From Cypionkella psychrotolerans (lineage in GTDB: Bacteria > Pseudomonadota > Alphaproteobacteria > Rhodobacterales > Rhodobacteraceae): a DNA stretch of 64,000 nucleotides. Both the position numbers and the translations under genes were made by a program. Below the pieces are notes generated by a model. That model was given only the letters and a program-made list of their open reading frames with translations, made no database searches and was not told the origin of the DNA. Location: the NCBI RefSeq assembly GCF_001294535.1, contig NZ_LGIC01000006.1, positions 149,818-213,817 of the forward strand, written 5' to 3'. Position 1 is the stretch's first letter, and each line of letters begins with the position of its first letter. Below are positions 8,388 to 17,275 of this stretch, one piece after another.

Positions 8388-9347
8388 AATCCGACCCCGT
8401 AGGAAGCCCAGAATATCCGCCTGCACCTGCGGCGATGCCTGATCCAGACTGTTGACGCAGATGAACAAAGCATCCTGCCGCGCCTCTGCTTCGGCGATCT
8501 TCTCGCGCACGCGCTGCGGTTTGTCGACATCAGCGCGGAAATAGACGGTGTTATCGGAAGCGGCAATCGTGGCCGTTCTCGCTGCGAGTTCCAGATGATT
8601 GGCCAAACTCGCCGGGTTAAACTGGCTGCCATGCCGGAAGCGCGGCACCATATTCGCCTCAATCACACCCGGATGTGCCGCCTCAAACCCCTGGAAGGTC
8701 GAGCGACGCAAGGGATGCGGAGTGTGGCCGATGCTGAAAAACCGCAAACCCCACCCGACCAGCCGCGCCGCGCGCAACTGTTGCAGCTTAAATCCCACCG
8801 GCTGCCAATTCTTGCCCCTGCCTTTCAGCCGCCCCACCGCCAGCTGCAGCCATGGCACCAAACCATAGGCCCGCGTCATCCAATGGCCGCGCAGCACAGG
8901 CCCGATTTCGGTAAAGAAATCCGCAGGCTGCACCGCGCGGATCAAGAAGAAATCATCGTTCAGGTAGATATACCGTTCCGCCAGATCGGGGATGCGATAG
9001 AGCGCCGTCTCAATCGTGCGGCCCGAGAAGATCGGCAACAAAGCCTCATGCCCGCGATAGATCACCTTATGGTCAACGATCTTGATCCGTTCCCGCATCA
9101 CCGGGTCAGCCCACAATTCTTGCACCACGCGCGGCACTTGCCCGTCGGTGACGATATGAATTTGGCGCAGCCACGGCGCAAACTTCAGCAAAGCGCTCAG
9201 ACTAAACCGGATTTCATCGCGGCTCGCAAAACGCGTCGCCTCCACGCCCGCCGCTCCAAACCCCGGATCATAGGCGCGGCGCTTGGCGACATGGGCGGGG
9301 TCTTCGCCATCGACCCATGTCAGCACTGCATCAATCGGCTGGCTCAC
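8382..9347 (-). CDS. Stealth-family sugar-phosphate transferase
   Basis: A 321-residue protein with the Stealth conserved regions in order: CR1 IDAVLTWVDGEDP at about 5-17, CR2 from the RDEIRFSL block (about 43) through IHIVTDGQVP to YIYLNDDFFL (about 147-156), and a CR3-like HTPHPLRRSTF near 215. In characterised members this family transfers hexose-1-phosphate from a nucleotide sugar, building phosphodiester-linked capsule or exopolysaccharide. The GTG start overlaps the TGA of the upstream glycosyltransferase gene by 4 bases, so the two are coupled. The 3' end overlaps the convergent amidase by 6 bases. The acceptor and polymer are unknown. No other capsule gene is next to it. Confidence 0.85.
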   Translation of the reverse strand: MSQPIDAVLTWVDGEDPAHVAKRRAYDPGFGAAGVEATRFASRDEIRFSLSALLKFAPWLRQIHIVTDGQVPRVVQELWADPVMRERIKIVDHKVIYRGHEALLPIFSGRTIETALYRIPDLAERYIYLNDDFFLIRAVQPADFFTEIGPVLRGHWMTRAYGLVPWLQLAVGRLKGRGKNWQPVGFKLQQLRAARLVGWGLRFFSIGHTPHPLRRSTFQGFEAAHPGVIEANMVPRFRHGSQFNPASLANHLELAARTATIAASDNTVYFRADVDKPQRVREKIAEAEARQDALFICVNSLDQASPQVQADILGFLRGRIL

Positions 9348-10237
9348 AGCACCGCCCTCAGCCGCTCCGGAATAATCACCACCGGAGGCCCCGGCAGTTT
9401 CGCGGGCTTATTCCACGCCAAAGGCCTGCGCACCCAAGTCATCCGCCGCCGGGCACTGTCAAACAAAGGCTCGCCCTCCACCGGAGTCGCCGCCTCGACC
9501 ATGCGAAACAGCACCTCACGCCGCTGCATATGCGGGCCCCAACCCGCCGCGATCAGGTTCGGATCATTCGCCCGCCCCATCGCGGTCTCATAATCAATCA
9601 TACCGAAATGGAACATGAACAGGTCCGGATGAATGTGGAAATTCCGCCGCTTCACCCGATGCAGACCCGCGCCCCATGTCACGGGCTTGAACGCCAACAC
9701 CGGCTTGGTATAGGCGTTTGAGACCACCGCCACCCGCCTTTGCGCCAGAAACGGCTGCGCAGGGTCAATCGCAGGCTCGGATTTCAAATCCTGCACCACA
9801 TCCAAGCCCAAGCCGGAAAGCGTCGAGGTCCGCGCCTGATGGCCCTGAATGAACGCGTTCAAACTGGCGTGCCGCGCCGGGTCAGCCACCAGAAACTCAT
9901 CGACATCTGTGGCGATCACCGCATCGTAATCATAGCGCCACAGCGTGCGCGCAAGATCGGAAATCGCGCGCGAACGGTTATGCTCCATCACCACCCGCCG
10001 CATCGGAGTGTTGCTGATTTCTGCCGCCCAATCGCGGTGGCGCAGGTGCAGAAAGTTCACGCCCTCAAAGCCTTGCGGGATTGTCTCATCCAAGCCGTCG
10101 ATGATCACAAACAGCGATTGCCGCCCGAAATTGCCGCCGTAATAGTCGATCCATTTGCGCAGAAAGATCCGGTCATTGCGCACCGTGGTGATGCAGGCGA
10201 CCTTCACGCGCGGGGCTGGCACAACATTTTCTGACAC
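9344..10237 (-). CDS. Glycosyltransferase family 2-like protein
   Basis: A 297-residue protein that starts its fold with VKVACITTVRNDRIFLRKWIDYY and has an acidic IATDVDEFLV motif near residue 112, the nucleotide-sugar/metal site of this glycosyltransferase group. It has no signal peptide or membrane segment. The start is GTG with GGAG 6 bases upstream. It is translationally coupled to the downstream Stealth gene, so the pair probably modifies one surface glycan. The donor and acceptor cannot be inferred. Confidence 0.82.
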   Translation of the reverse strand: MSENVVPAPRVKVACITTVRNDRIFLRKWIDYYGGNFGRQSLFVIIDGLDETIPQGFEGVNFLHLRHRDWAAEISNTPMRRVVMEHNRSRAISDLARTLWRYDYDAVIATDVDEFLVADPARHASLNAFIQGHQARTSTLSGLGLDVVQDLKSEPAIDPAQPFLAQRRVAVVSNAYTKPVLAFKPVTWGAGLHRVKRRNFHIHPDLFMFHFGMIDYETAMGRANDPNLIAAGWGPHMQRREVLFRMVEAATPVEGEPLFDSARRRMTWVRRPLAWNKPAKLPGPPVVIIPERLRAVL

Positions 10238-10324
10238 GGGTTTCTCCAGCTTGAGGTAGGCTCGGCTTTACCGCAAGGCTGCACAAACCGCAACTTGACC
10301 CGCCCCAGCGGCGCGAAACCCAGC

Positions 10325-11422
10325 CTAGGCCCGCGCCAAAACCGCCACCCGCGCGCGCAACTCATCTCTGATCGGCCCTTCGCGCGGCGCGTCCCGCAAA
10401 GTGGTCAGCAGCGCGGGCGCAGGCAAAGGCCGCCCCCCGCCGCCCCAATTTAAAGCCCGCAACACCGCCTGCGCCGCCTCGGGCAACCGATCTGGCACCT
10501 CTTGCCCAGACAACTCCGCCCACAGCAAAGTCCAGCACCGCCCCACCGACCACGGATTATAGCCGCCGCCGCCCAGCAACATCAGCCGAGGCGCCAGTCC
10601 CTTGATCGCCCGAAGCGCCTCGACATAGGCATTGTTCGACAAAGCCAGCCGCGACAACGGATCCTCCAGCAACGCATCCGCACCCGCCTGCAGCACGATC
10701 ACCTGCGGCGCAAACCATTGCAAACGTGGTAAAATCATCTCCTGCAAAACCATGCGCGCCTCGCTGTCGTTATACTGCGCAGGCACCGGCAGATTGACGC
10801 AATTTCCCGCTGCCACCCCCAAGGCCCCGGTAAATGGCCAACGCGCGTCCTCATGCACCGAGATCAGCAGCACCTCGGGCACGCCCGCAAAGGCAAATTC
10901 AACCCCATCGCAATGATGCGCGTCCAGATCAACATAAGCCACCCGCAACCCCATCCGGCGCAACGCCACAATCGCCAGCACGGGATCATTCAGATAGCAA
11001 AAGCCATTGGCGCGGTCGGGCAGCCCATGATGCGTGCCGCCGCCCGGCACATGTACGGCACCGCCCCCCGCCAATAATTTCGACGCCAGCAACACCCCAC
11101 CTGCGCCCGTCGCCGGACGGCGGTAAATCTGCGGAAAGATCGGATTGGACAGAGTGCCAAGGTGATGCCGCGCCATTGCCGCCGCGTCGATCTCCCCCGC
11201 CTCTGCCGCCTGCAAGGCCGCGATATATTCCGCCGTGTGAAACGCCAAAAGCGCCGCAGGTTTGGCGCGCGGGCTGGTCCGATAGCAGCCCTCCAGCCAG
11301 CCCAAAGCCCGCGCCAGATCCATCACAGTGGACACCCTCGGCACTCGCAAGGGATGCGCGCCACCATAGCTGGACCCGCGATAAATCTCTGATCCGATGA
11401 ACACTGCAGCAGTCACTGCCAT
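10325..11422 (-). CDS. Histone deacetylase-like (AcuC-type) deacetylase
   Basis: A 365-residue zinc-dependent deacetylase of the arginase/deacetylase fold. The active site is recognisable: HH at 131-132 in GGGTHHGLPDRANGFCYLND, zinc ligands Asp167 and His169 in VDLDAHHCDG, a third Asp in the QAGADALLEDPL region near 255, and the transition-state Tyr in GGGGYNPW near 303. These are class I features, as in AcuC, which deacetylates acetyl-CoA synthetase. Acetylpolyamine amidohydrolases share the fold. No acetyl-CoA synthetase or acuA gene is adjacent, so the substrate is open. The ATG follows a purine-rich AAGGCGGG. It is divergent from the Nudix gene across a region with a TGTAAC repeat. Confidence 0.85.
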   Translation of the reverse strand: MAVTAAVFIGSEIYRGSSYGGAHPLRVPRVSTVMDLARALGWLEGCYRTSPRAKPAALLAFHTAEYIAALQAAEAGEIDAAAMARHHLGTLSNPIFPQIYRRPATGAGGVLLASKLLAGGGAVHVPGGGTHHGLPDRANGFCYLNDPVLAIVALRRMGLRVAYVDLDAHHCDGVEFAFAGVPEVLLISVHEDARWPFTGALGVAAGNCVNLPVPAQYNDSEARMVLQEMILPRLQWFAPQVIVLQAGADALLEDPLSRLALSNNAYVEALRAIKGLAPRLMLLGGGGYNPWSVGRCWTLLWAELSGQEVPDRLPEAAQAVLRALNWGGGGRPLPAPALLTTLRDAPREGPIRDELRARVAVLARA

Positions 11423-11440
11423 TCCCGCCTTTTTGACTGC

Positions 11441-11468
11441 CGTTACTGAATTGTAACGCTTTTGTAAC
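11441..11468. promoter_or_regulatory. GTAAC palindrome and direct repeat between divergent genes
   Basis: CGTTAC (11441-11446) and GTAACG (11453-11458) form a perfect inverted repeat with a 6-base spacer. TTGTAAC then repeats directly at 11451-11457 and 11462-11468, an 11-bp period. The region separates the deacetylase and Nudix genes. An 11-bp direct repeat is the layout of OmpR/PhoB-type response-regulator sites; that assignment is inference. Confidence 0.45.
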
Positions 11469-11583
11469 AGGTTTTGACTGAGGAAGCCCTTGCAATGCTA
11501 TGCAAATCTTAAACAATATGCGATAGATGCTCTTGAATGCGGCTCTGAAGAACCGCAACTTTATAACGTACGAGTGAAGGCCG

Positions 11584-12090
11584 ATGCAGATGAACCAAAC
11601 CCTTGCCATAACGCCTCTGGACGAGGTCATACCGTCGCCGTTGCAATATGGCGCGATTTGCTGGCGGATGCACCGTGGCAAGGTAGAGGTGCTGTTGATC
11701 AGCAGCCGCGACACCGGCCGCTGGGTTGTCCCCAAGGGCTGGCCGATGGACAAACGTTCCCCGGCTGAGGCTGCGCAGCAAGAGGCGTGGGAAGAAGCCG
11801 GGGTGCTCGGTGAGATTGCCGAGACCACGATCGGTCAGTTCAACTACGTCAAATTGCTGTCCCCCAACCGCAGTTGCGAATGTGTCGTGCAGGTGTTTGC
11901 GTTGCGCGTCTCCGAAATGGTCGACAAATTTCCCGAGCGCAAAGAGCGTCGCCGCAAGTGGTTTGCCGCCGAAAAAGCCGCCCGCAGGGTGAATGAGCCG
12001 CAACTGCGTCGGTTGCTGATGGGCCTCAGCGCCAATTTCTCTGTCGAACCGCCAGAGCTTATGGTCGAGCAAGCGCTTGCAACGGCTTGA
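11584..12090 (+). CDS. Nudix hydrolase with a degenerate Nudix box
   Basis: A 168-residue Nudix-fold protein, expected to hydrolyse a nucleoside diphosphate or inositol-polyphosphate-like substrate. The box runs from GWPMD through QEAWEEAGV (about residues 55-77). Glu7 of the consensus is Arg and Arg15 is Gln, while the metal-binding EExG core is intact. The PKGWP lead-in resembles the diphosphoinositol-polyphosphate phosphohydrolase subgroup common in alphaproteobacteria. The start is ATG with GAAGG 4-5 bases upstream; a second ATG two codons later is possible. The next gene follows after 51 bp. Confidence 0.85.
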   Translation: MQMNQTLAITPLDEVIPSPLQYGAICWRMHRGKVEVLLISSRDTGRWVVPKGWPMDKRSPAEAAQQEAWEEAGVLGEIAETTIGQFNYVKLLSPNRSCECVVQVFALRVSEMVDKFPERKERRRKWFAAEKAARRVNEPQLRRLLMGLSANFSVEPPELMVEQALATA

Positions 12091-12141
12091 AAAGCGGCGC
12101 AGCCTGCTTAGGTAAAGACCCTCTCCCGTTTTGGCCAAGGC

Positions 12142-12576
12142 ATGATCCACTATTCCCTTCGTTGCAGCAATGCCCACAGTTTTGACAGCTGGTTTCAGTC
12201 TGCTGGGGCCTATGAAAGCTTGCTTGGTGCGGGGCGGATCAGTTGCCCAATCTGCGGCGATAGCGCGGTCGAGAAAACCCTGATGGCCCCCGCCGTGCGC
12301 CCTGCCCGCAAAGCAGGCGAGGCTCCGGCCAAACCCAAACTCAGCGAACCCGCAACCGAACTGGAAGCCGCCATGGCCGAGTTGCGCCGTCAGGTTGAGG
12401 CCAACTCGGAATATGTCGGGCTGAACTTCGCCGCTGAAGCCCGCCGCATGCATGACGGCGATATCGACCAGCGCGCGATTTATGGTGAGGCCAAACCCGC
12501 CGAGGCCCGCGCTTTGATCGAAGACGGCGTGCCCGTGGCCCCCTTGCCCTTCATGCCGCCCCGAAAGGCCAACTGA
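12142..12576 (+). CDS. DUF1178 family protein
   Basis: A 144-residue protein with the DUF1178 N-terminus MIHYSLRCSNAHSFDSWFQ and a CPICG motif near residue 36, giving a small zinc-ribbon-like head with Cys8, Cys35 and Cys38. A charged Ala/Pro/Lys linker and a helical C-terminal part (AELRRQVEANSEYVG...RRMHDGDI) follow, as in the family. The function is unknown. Its last base overlaps the next ATG, so it is coupled to the SDR gene. Confidence 0.85.
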   Translation: MIHYSLRCSNAHSFDSWFQSAGAYESLLGAGRISCPICGDSAVEKTLMAPAVRPARKAGEAPAKPKLSEPATELEAAMAELRRQVEANSEYVGLNFAAEARRMHDGDIDQRAIYGEAKPAEARALIEDGVPVAPLPFMPPRKAN

Positions 12577-13214
12577 TGACCACCCTGATCACCGGAGCAA
12601 CCCGAGGCATCGGTCGCGCCCTGATGCAGCACTATCAAGCGACCGGTGCGGTGGTGATCGGCACCGCCCGCACGCCTGCGCCGGGGCTGACAACGCTGGA
12701 TGTGACCGACCCCGCAGGCCAGCGCGCCTTGGGACAAAGCATTGAGACGCTTGATCTTTTGATCTGCAATGCCGGGGTCTACCCTGATCGCGGCCAAAGG
12801 CTGGACGACGGCTTTGCACCCGAACTTTGGGCCGAGGGGTTTAACACCAATGTCGTCGGCGTGTTTCTAACCATCCAATCCCTGCTGCCCGCCTTGCGGC
12901 GCGCAAGCGGCAAAATCGCAATCATCTCGTCGCAAATGGCCTCGGACACCACGGCCCCCGGTGGCAGTTATATCTATCGTGCGTCAAAAGCCGCAGCGCT
13001 GAACCTTGGCCGCAACCTTGCCAGTGATCTGAAATCGCAAGGCATCGCGGTGGGCATCTATCACCCCGGCTGGGTGCAGACCGATATGGGTGGTGCGAGC
13101 GCCGATATCACCGAAGCCCAATCCGCACTAGGCCTCGCCGCCCGGTTTGCCGCCCTATCGCTGGCGACAACCGGATGTTTTGAGACTTGGGACGGTCGGG
13201 CGCATCCGTTCTGA
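12576..13214 (+). CDS. Short-chain dehydrogenase/reductase
   Basis: A 212-residue Rossmann-fold oxidoreductase of the SDR superfamily. The cofactor motif is TGATRGIG (residues 6-13), the NAG motif is CNAGVYP near 64, and the catalytic Ser (SSQMAS) is followed by YRASKAA with YxxxK near 131. It is slightly short for a classical SDR. The early Arg in TGATRGIG and no acidic residue after the second strand suggest NADP(H). The substrate is unknown. The ATG overlaps the stop of the DUF1178 gene by one base. A palindrome-rich gap separates it from the convergent ferredoxin gene. Confidence 0.86.
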   Translation: MTTLITGATRGIGRALMQHYQATGAVVIGTARTPAPGLTTLDVTDPAGQRALGQSIETLDLLICNAGVYPDRGQRLDDGFAPELWAEGFNTNVVGVFLTIQSLLPALRRASGKIAIISSQMASDTTAPGGSYIYRASKAAALNLGRNLASDLKSQGIAVGIYHPGWVQTDMGGASADITEAQSALGLAARFAALSLATTGCFETWDGRAHPF

Positions 13215-13224
13215 GCAGAAGACG

Positions 13225-13292
13225 AAATTCATAGAAAGACGAATTTCATTGGGGGCTAGCCCCCAAACCCCCAGAGTATTTTGAAAAGAGCA
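13225..13292. repeat. Intergenic inverted repeat plus dispersed element
   Basis: GAAATTC and GAATTTC arms at 13224-13247 are followed by the perfect palindrome TTGGGGGCTAGCCCCCAA (13249-13266) and then by CCCAGAGTATTTTGAAAAGA, a copy of the dispersed element also seen at 25455. It lies between convergent genes and may act as a bidirectional terminator. Confidence 0.5.
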
Positions 13293-13297
13293 AATGC

Positions 13298-13735
<438 letters not shown>

Positions 13736-13841
13736 TCACCCGTAGCCCCCCTCGCCCCAAGCCGCTTTGCACAGCCCCAATTTGCGGTTAAGCTTCGCCG
13801 CAACACGACCCGGAGCAACCGGGGGACAATACGGGCATGGC

Positions 13842-14375
13842 ATGATTTTTCGTCTGATTTTTGGCTGTGCTGTGATTTTGGCTGGCTGTACCCAGCAGGT
13901 CTCGGTGACCGCTCCCGTCGTCGGCAATCTTGGCATTGACCTTGTGCGGCTGAAGGAAGGTGAGCGTCCGCCGCACACCGAAGGCGCGTGCTGGGCGAAA
14001 GACACCACCCCCGCCGTGATTGAAACCACCACGGAGCAGCTTGTCGTTACTGATGAGCAGCGCGATGCGCTGGGCAAAGTGACCTCGCCCGCCACCTATC
14101 AGACCAAAACCCATCAGCGCCTGCTGCAAGACCATGAAGAGGTCTGGTTCCGCGCGCCATGCCCGCAGGATATGACGGTGAATTTCGTGGCCACCCTGCA
14201 ACGTGCGCTGAAAGCGCGCGGGCTCTATATGGCCCCAGTGACGGGCGTGATGGACGCGACCACCGCCGAGGCGATCCGGCAATTTCAAGCCGATCGTGGC
14301 CTCGACAGCCCAGAACTTTCGCTTTCCGCCGCCAAAGAGCTTGGCATCATCGCAACGGATGTCTCAAAAATATGA
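13842..14375 (+). CDS. Peptidoglycan-binding-domain lipoprotein
   Basis: A 177-residue putative lipoprotein. The chosen ATG gives a hydrophobic signal ending in the lipobox LAGC (Cys about 16), whereas the longer frame would bury it. The middle is unannotated. Residues about 115-170 form a PG_binding_1 repeat (LQRALKARGLY...GVMDATTAEAIRQFQADRGL). It likely sits in the outer or inner membrane and touches the cell wall. The stop codon overlaps the next start (ATGA). The region upstream holds a CCCGG/CCGGG hairpin near 13810. Confidence 0.82.
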   Translation: MIFRLIFGCAVILAGCTQQVSVTAPVVGNLGIDLVRLKEGERPPHTEGACWAKDTTPAVIETTTEQLVVTDEQRDALGKVTSPATYQTKTHQRLLQDHEEVWFRAPCPQDMTVNFVATLQRALKARGLYMAPVTGVMDATTAEAIRQFQADRGLDSPELSLSAAKELGIIATDVSKI

Positions 14376-15013
14376 CGCTTTCAGCCACCCAATCCCGCTA
14401 CGAGGCCGAAGTAGTACGGCAATGGTCTGCGCATCCTGCCGATGGCGCGCATGATCTGGGCCATCTGCGCCGCGTCTGGGCGCGCGCCAAATTGATCGCG
14501 ATGGATGAGCCGTGTGATCTGGAGATCCTACTAGCAGCCTGCATCTTCCACGATCTGGTCAACCTGCCGAAATCCCATCCCGAGCGCGCCCGTGCCTCAA
14601 CGCTATCTGCCGAGGCCGCCTGCCATTTCCTGCGCTTGGATGCTTTCCCCGAGGCCAAACTCTCGGCCGTCGGCCACGCCATTGCCGCACATAGCTTTTC
14701 CGCCGCCATCACCCCGATGACCACCGAGGCCCGCGTGCTGCAAGACGCGGATCGGCTGGAGGCTTTGGGCGCCATCGGCATTGCCCGGATGTTTCATGTT
14801 TCGGGGGCTATGGGCGGCGGTTTGTTTGATGCCGAAGACCCGATGGCGCTGCAGCGTCCACGCGATGACCGTGCCTATGCGCTCGATCATATTGAGACCA
14901 AACTGCTGAAACTGGTCGATACCATGCAAACTGCCCCCGGCCGCGCCATGGCCATAGAGCGCGCCGATTGGATGCTGTCGTTCCGCACCCGGCTGCTGTT
15001 TGAGATCGGCTAG
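14372..15013 (+). CDS. HD-domain phosphohydrolase
   Basis: A 213-residue HD-superfamily protein. His near 26 (AHDLGHLRRV), the FHDLVN doublet near 57 and a later Asp in LQDADRLEALG match the metal ligands H...HD...D. This arrangement is typical of YedJ-like predicted phosphohydrolases. The start ATG at 14372 overlaps the previous stop by 4 bases. A longer frame exists upstream, but it lies inside the lipoprotein gene. The substrate is unknown. It is followed after 3 bp by a small membrane protein, so the three genes from 13842 probably form one operon. Confidence 0.83.
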   Translation: MTLSATQSRYEAEVVRQWSAHPADGAHDLGHLRRVWARAKLIAMDEPCDLEILLAACIFHDLVNLPKSHPERARASTLSAEAACHFLRLDAFPEAKLSAVGHAIAAHSFSAAITPMTTEARVLQDADRLEALGAIGIARMFHVSGAMGGGLFDAEDPMALQRPRDDRAYALDHIETKLLKLVDTMQTAPGRAMAIERADWMLSFRTRLLFEIG

Positions 15014-15016
15014 ACC

Positions 15017-15463
15017 ATGCGGACCCAGCTCTCGCTGCGCTTCGTGTTGATCTTGGTGCTCACCGCCGCCGCCACCATCGCCTTGCTGACCATGTTCGAG
15101 GCGATGATCCGTGCCCAACTCAGTTTTGGCACGGCCCTTGTCGTCGTGCTGCCGCTGCTGGTCGCCGCGCGGTCTTGTGGCAGCACTTGGGTCACTCACC
15201 ACCAAACACCCGCCGGGATCAAACCAATGCTGGCCTATGGCGCGTGGCTTGCCCTGCTCGCCCTGATTGTCTTCCTGCTGCACGGCATTGCCCTGCGGCT
15301 CTGGATCGGGCAAGACCCTGCCGAGACGGCGCGGATGCTGGCCCATAGCCCGCCGACGATCCTCACTGTCGCAGCCCTTGCCTATGCCACCTGCGCTTTG
15401 ATCACCTGCACCGGTTTTGCCTTAGGCGCACGCGCCCAAGCCCGGCTGCTGCCGCGCAGATAA
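15017..15463 (+). CDS. Small membrane protein, ABZJ_00895-like
   Basis: A 148-residue protein with four predicted membrane helices (about 8-28, 36-52, 74-95 and 116-138). Its pattern recalls the ABZJ_00895 family of unknown function, an assignment made from memory of the family outline. It starts 3 bp after the HD gene and ends 47 bp before the convergent degP stop. Confidence 0.65.
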   Translation: MRTQLSLRFVLILVLTAAATIALLTMFEAMIRAQLSFGTALVVVLPLLVAARSCGSTWVTHHQTPAGIKPMLAYGAWLALLALIVFLLHGIALRLWIGQDPAETARMLAHSPPTILTVAALAYATCALITCTGFALGARAQARLLPRR

Positions 15464-15510
15464 AAAGGCGGCAGGTTTCCCCGCCGCCCCTCATCGCAAA
15501 GTCTAAGCGC

Positions 15511-17022
15511 TTACTCGACCGACAGCGCCACGAACCGCGGATCACCCTCGCGCCGCACCAAGAGCAGGATCGACTTGCGCCCCGCCGCTTTCGCCTCGGA
15601 CAAACGGTCTTGCAGATCGCTGATGCTGATCACCTTCTGCTGCCCTGCCTCAACAATCACATCTCCCGACGTAACGCCTTTCTCAGACGCCTCAGACGCA
15701 CCATCGACATGCGTCACCGCAAGCCCGGTCGCCCCAGCAGGCAGCTTCAGATCCTTGGCCACCTGATCATCCACTGGCACCAAGGTCAGCCCCAGCACTT
15801 CGGCCTTTTGCGGCTCTACCGGAGTGTCCTTCTGCGCCGCAGGTACAGGCTTGCCGGCCTCATCGGTTTCACGACGCCCCAGCTTGATCTGCAAGGTCTG
15901 CTGCTTGCCATCGCGCAGCACCACGGCAGGCACTTCCTCGCCAATCGGGCTATCCGCCACCGTCCGCGTCAGGCTGCGCACATCGGTGATTTCCTTGCCG
16001 TTGAAGCTCAAGATCACATCGCCCGCCAGCATCCCGCTGGCTTTCGCTGGGCCCTCCGGCACATCGGTGATCAAAGCACCCTTGGCCTCGGTCAGCCCCA
16101 TCGCTTCGGCCACATCCGGCGTGACATCTTGGATGCGCACGCCCAACCAGCCGCGCCGGGTCTCGCCATACTGCTTCAACTGATCCACAACATGCGACAC
16201 CACATTGGAGCCCATCGAGAAGCCAATGCCAATCGAGCCACCCGTCGGCGACAGAATGGCTGTGTTCACACCAATCACCTGACCGTCCATATTAAACAGC
16301 GGCCCGCCCGAGTTGCCCTTGTTGATCGCCGCATCGGTCTGGATGAAATCGTCATAAGCGCCGTTCAACTCGCGCCCGCGTGCCGAGACGATCCCGGCCG
16401 AGACCGAGAACCCCTGCCCCAGCGGGTTGCCCATCGCCATCACCCAGTCACCGACCCGCATCGCATCCGAATTGCCAAAGGCCACAAACGGCAGCGGCTC
16501 GGGGCTTTCAACCTTCAGCACCGCGATGTCGGTTTTCAAATCGGTGCCAACCAGCTTGGCTTTCAGCTTCTTGCCCGAGAAGAACTCAATCTCAATGTCA
16601 TCCGCGCCCTCAATGACGTGGTTGTTGGTCACGATATAGCCGTCAGCCGAGATCACAAAACCCGAACCCAAGGCCTCCGAGCGTTGCGGCTCGTTCCCAC
16701 CTTGGCCGTTCTGGTCCATGAAATCTTTGAAGAAATCCTCAAACGGTGAACCCGGCGGCACCATCGGCCCGCCATCTGTGGCCGAAGCCACCATCGATGA
16801 GGTGGTGATGTTGACGACCGAAGGGCTGATCTGTTGCGCCAGATCGGCGAAGCTATCCGGCGCGCCAAACGCCAGCGCCTGATGCGCAGGCCCAGCGGCC
16901 AGTGCCAGTGAGAGGCCCAGCCCAAGGGCCAGCATCAACCGGGGACGCTTGGGGGTGGCGATGGCTGGAACCGTCAGCGCACGCCCAGTCAAAACATTAC
17001 GGGCATTGGAAAGTTGAAGCAC
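15511..17022 (-). CDS. degP: Do-like periplasmic serine protease
   Basis: A 503-residue DegP/HtrA-type protease-chaperone of envelope quality control. An N-terminal signal or anchor covers about residues 27-52, then the trypsin-like domain with triad His135 (TNNHVIEG), Asp165 (KTDIAVL) and Ser238 (GNSGGP). Two PDZ domains follow (about 295-375 and 410-495). The start is GTG at 17022, because AAGGAG lies 7 bases upstream. The longer ATG frame from 17073 has no such site. It lies downstream of hflC but is separated from it by a terminator hairpin, so it probably has its own promoter within 17023-17220. Confidence 0.93.
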   Translation of the reverse strand: MLQLSNARNVLTGRALTVPAIATPKRPRLMLALGLGLSLALAAGPAHQALAFGAPDSFADLAQQISPSVVNITTSSMVASATDGGPMVPPGSPFEDFFKDFMDQNGQGGNEPQRSEALGSGFVISADGYIVTNNHVIEGADDIEIEFFSGKKLKAKLVGTDLKTDIAVLKVESPEPLPFVAFGNSDAMRVGDWVMAMGNPLGQGFSVSAGIVSARGRELNGAYDDFIQTDAAINKGNSGGPLFNMDGQVIGVNTAILSPTGGSIGIGFSMGSNVVSHVVDQLKQYGETRRGWLGVRIQDVTPDVAEAMGLTEAKGALITDVPEGPAKASGMLAGDVILSFNGKEITDVRSLTRTVADSPIGEEVPAVVLRDGKQQTLQIKLGRRETDEAGKPVPAAQKDTPVEPQKAEVLGLTLVPVDDQVAKDLKLPAGATGLAVTHVDGASEASEKGVTSGDVIVEAGQQKVISISDLQDRLSEAKAAGRKSILLLVRREGDPRFVALSVE

Positions 17023-17221
17023 GTCCGAACTCCTTTTCGTAGTGCGGGGCGCGATCCACATCGCCCGCCGCATCGGATCACATCCGCATATTCATTTACG
17101 GGCCAAAATGCGCAATGCAAACCAGATCGCGCCGCCTCAACCCTGCGTGAATGAATTTGTCACCTGCGTGAGCCCGAGTGCAAGCGCCATCGGCACATTG
17201 CGCCAATCCTCGCCACAACGC

Positions 17222-17250
17222 AAAAGGGCCAGCGCAGACGCCAGCCCTTT
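17222..17250 (-). terminator. Terminator after hflC
   Basis: Read on the minus strand, AAAGGGC and GCCCTTT (17244-17250 and 17223-17229) plus inner TGGCG/CGCTG pairing form a hairpin running into TTTT. It starts 26 bp after the hflC stop, separating hflKC from degP. Confidence 0.7.
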
Positions 17251-17275
17251 CAAGTCGATCTGTCGCAGGCCGCGC

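Noticed and set aside
17023..17275. DUF2065 gene, often found between hflC and degP
   Set aside because: The minus-strand frames in this gap do not resemble DUF2065, and a terminator hairpin occupies its middle.
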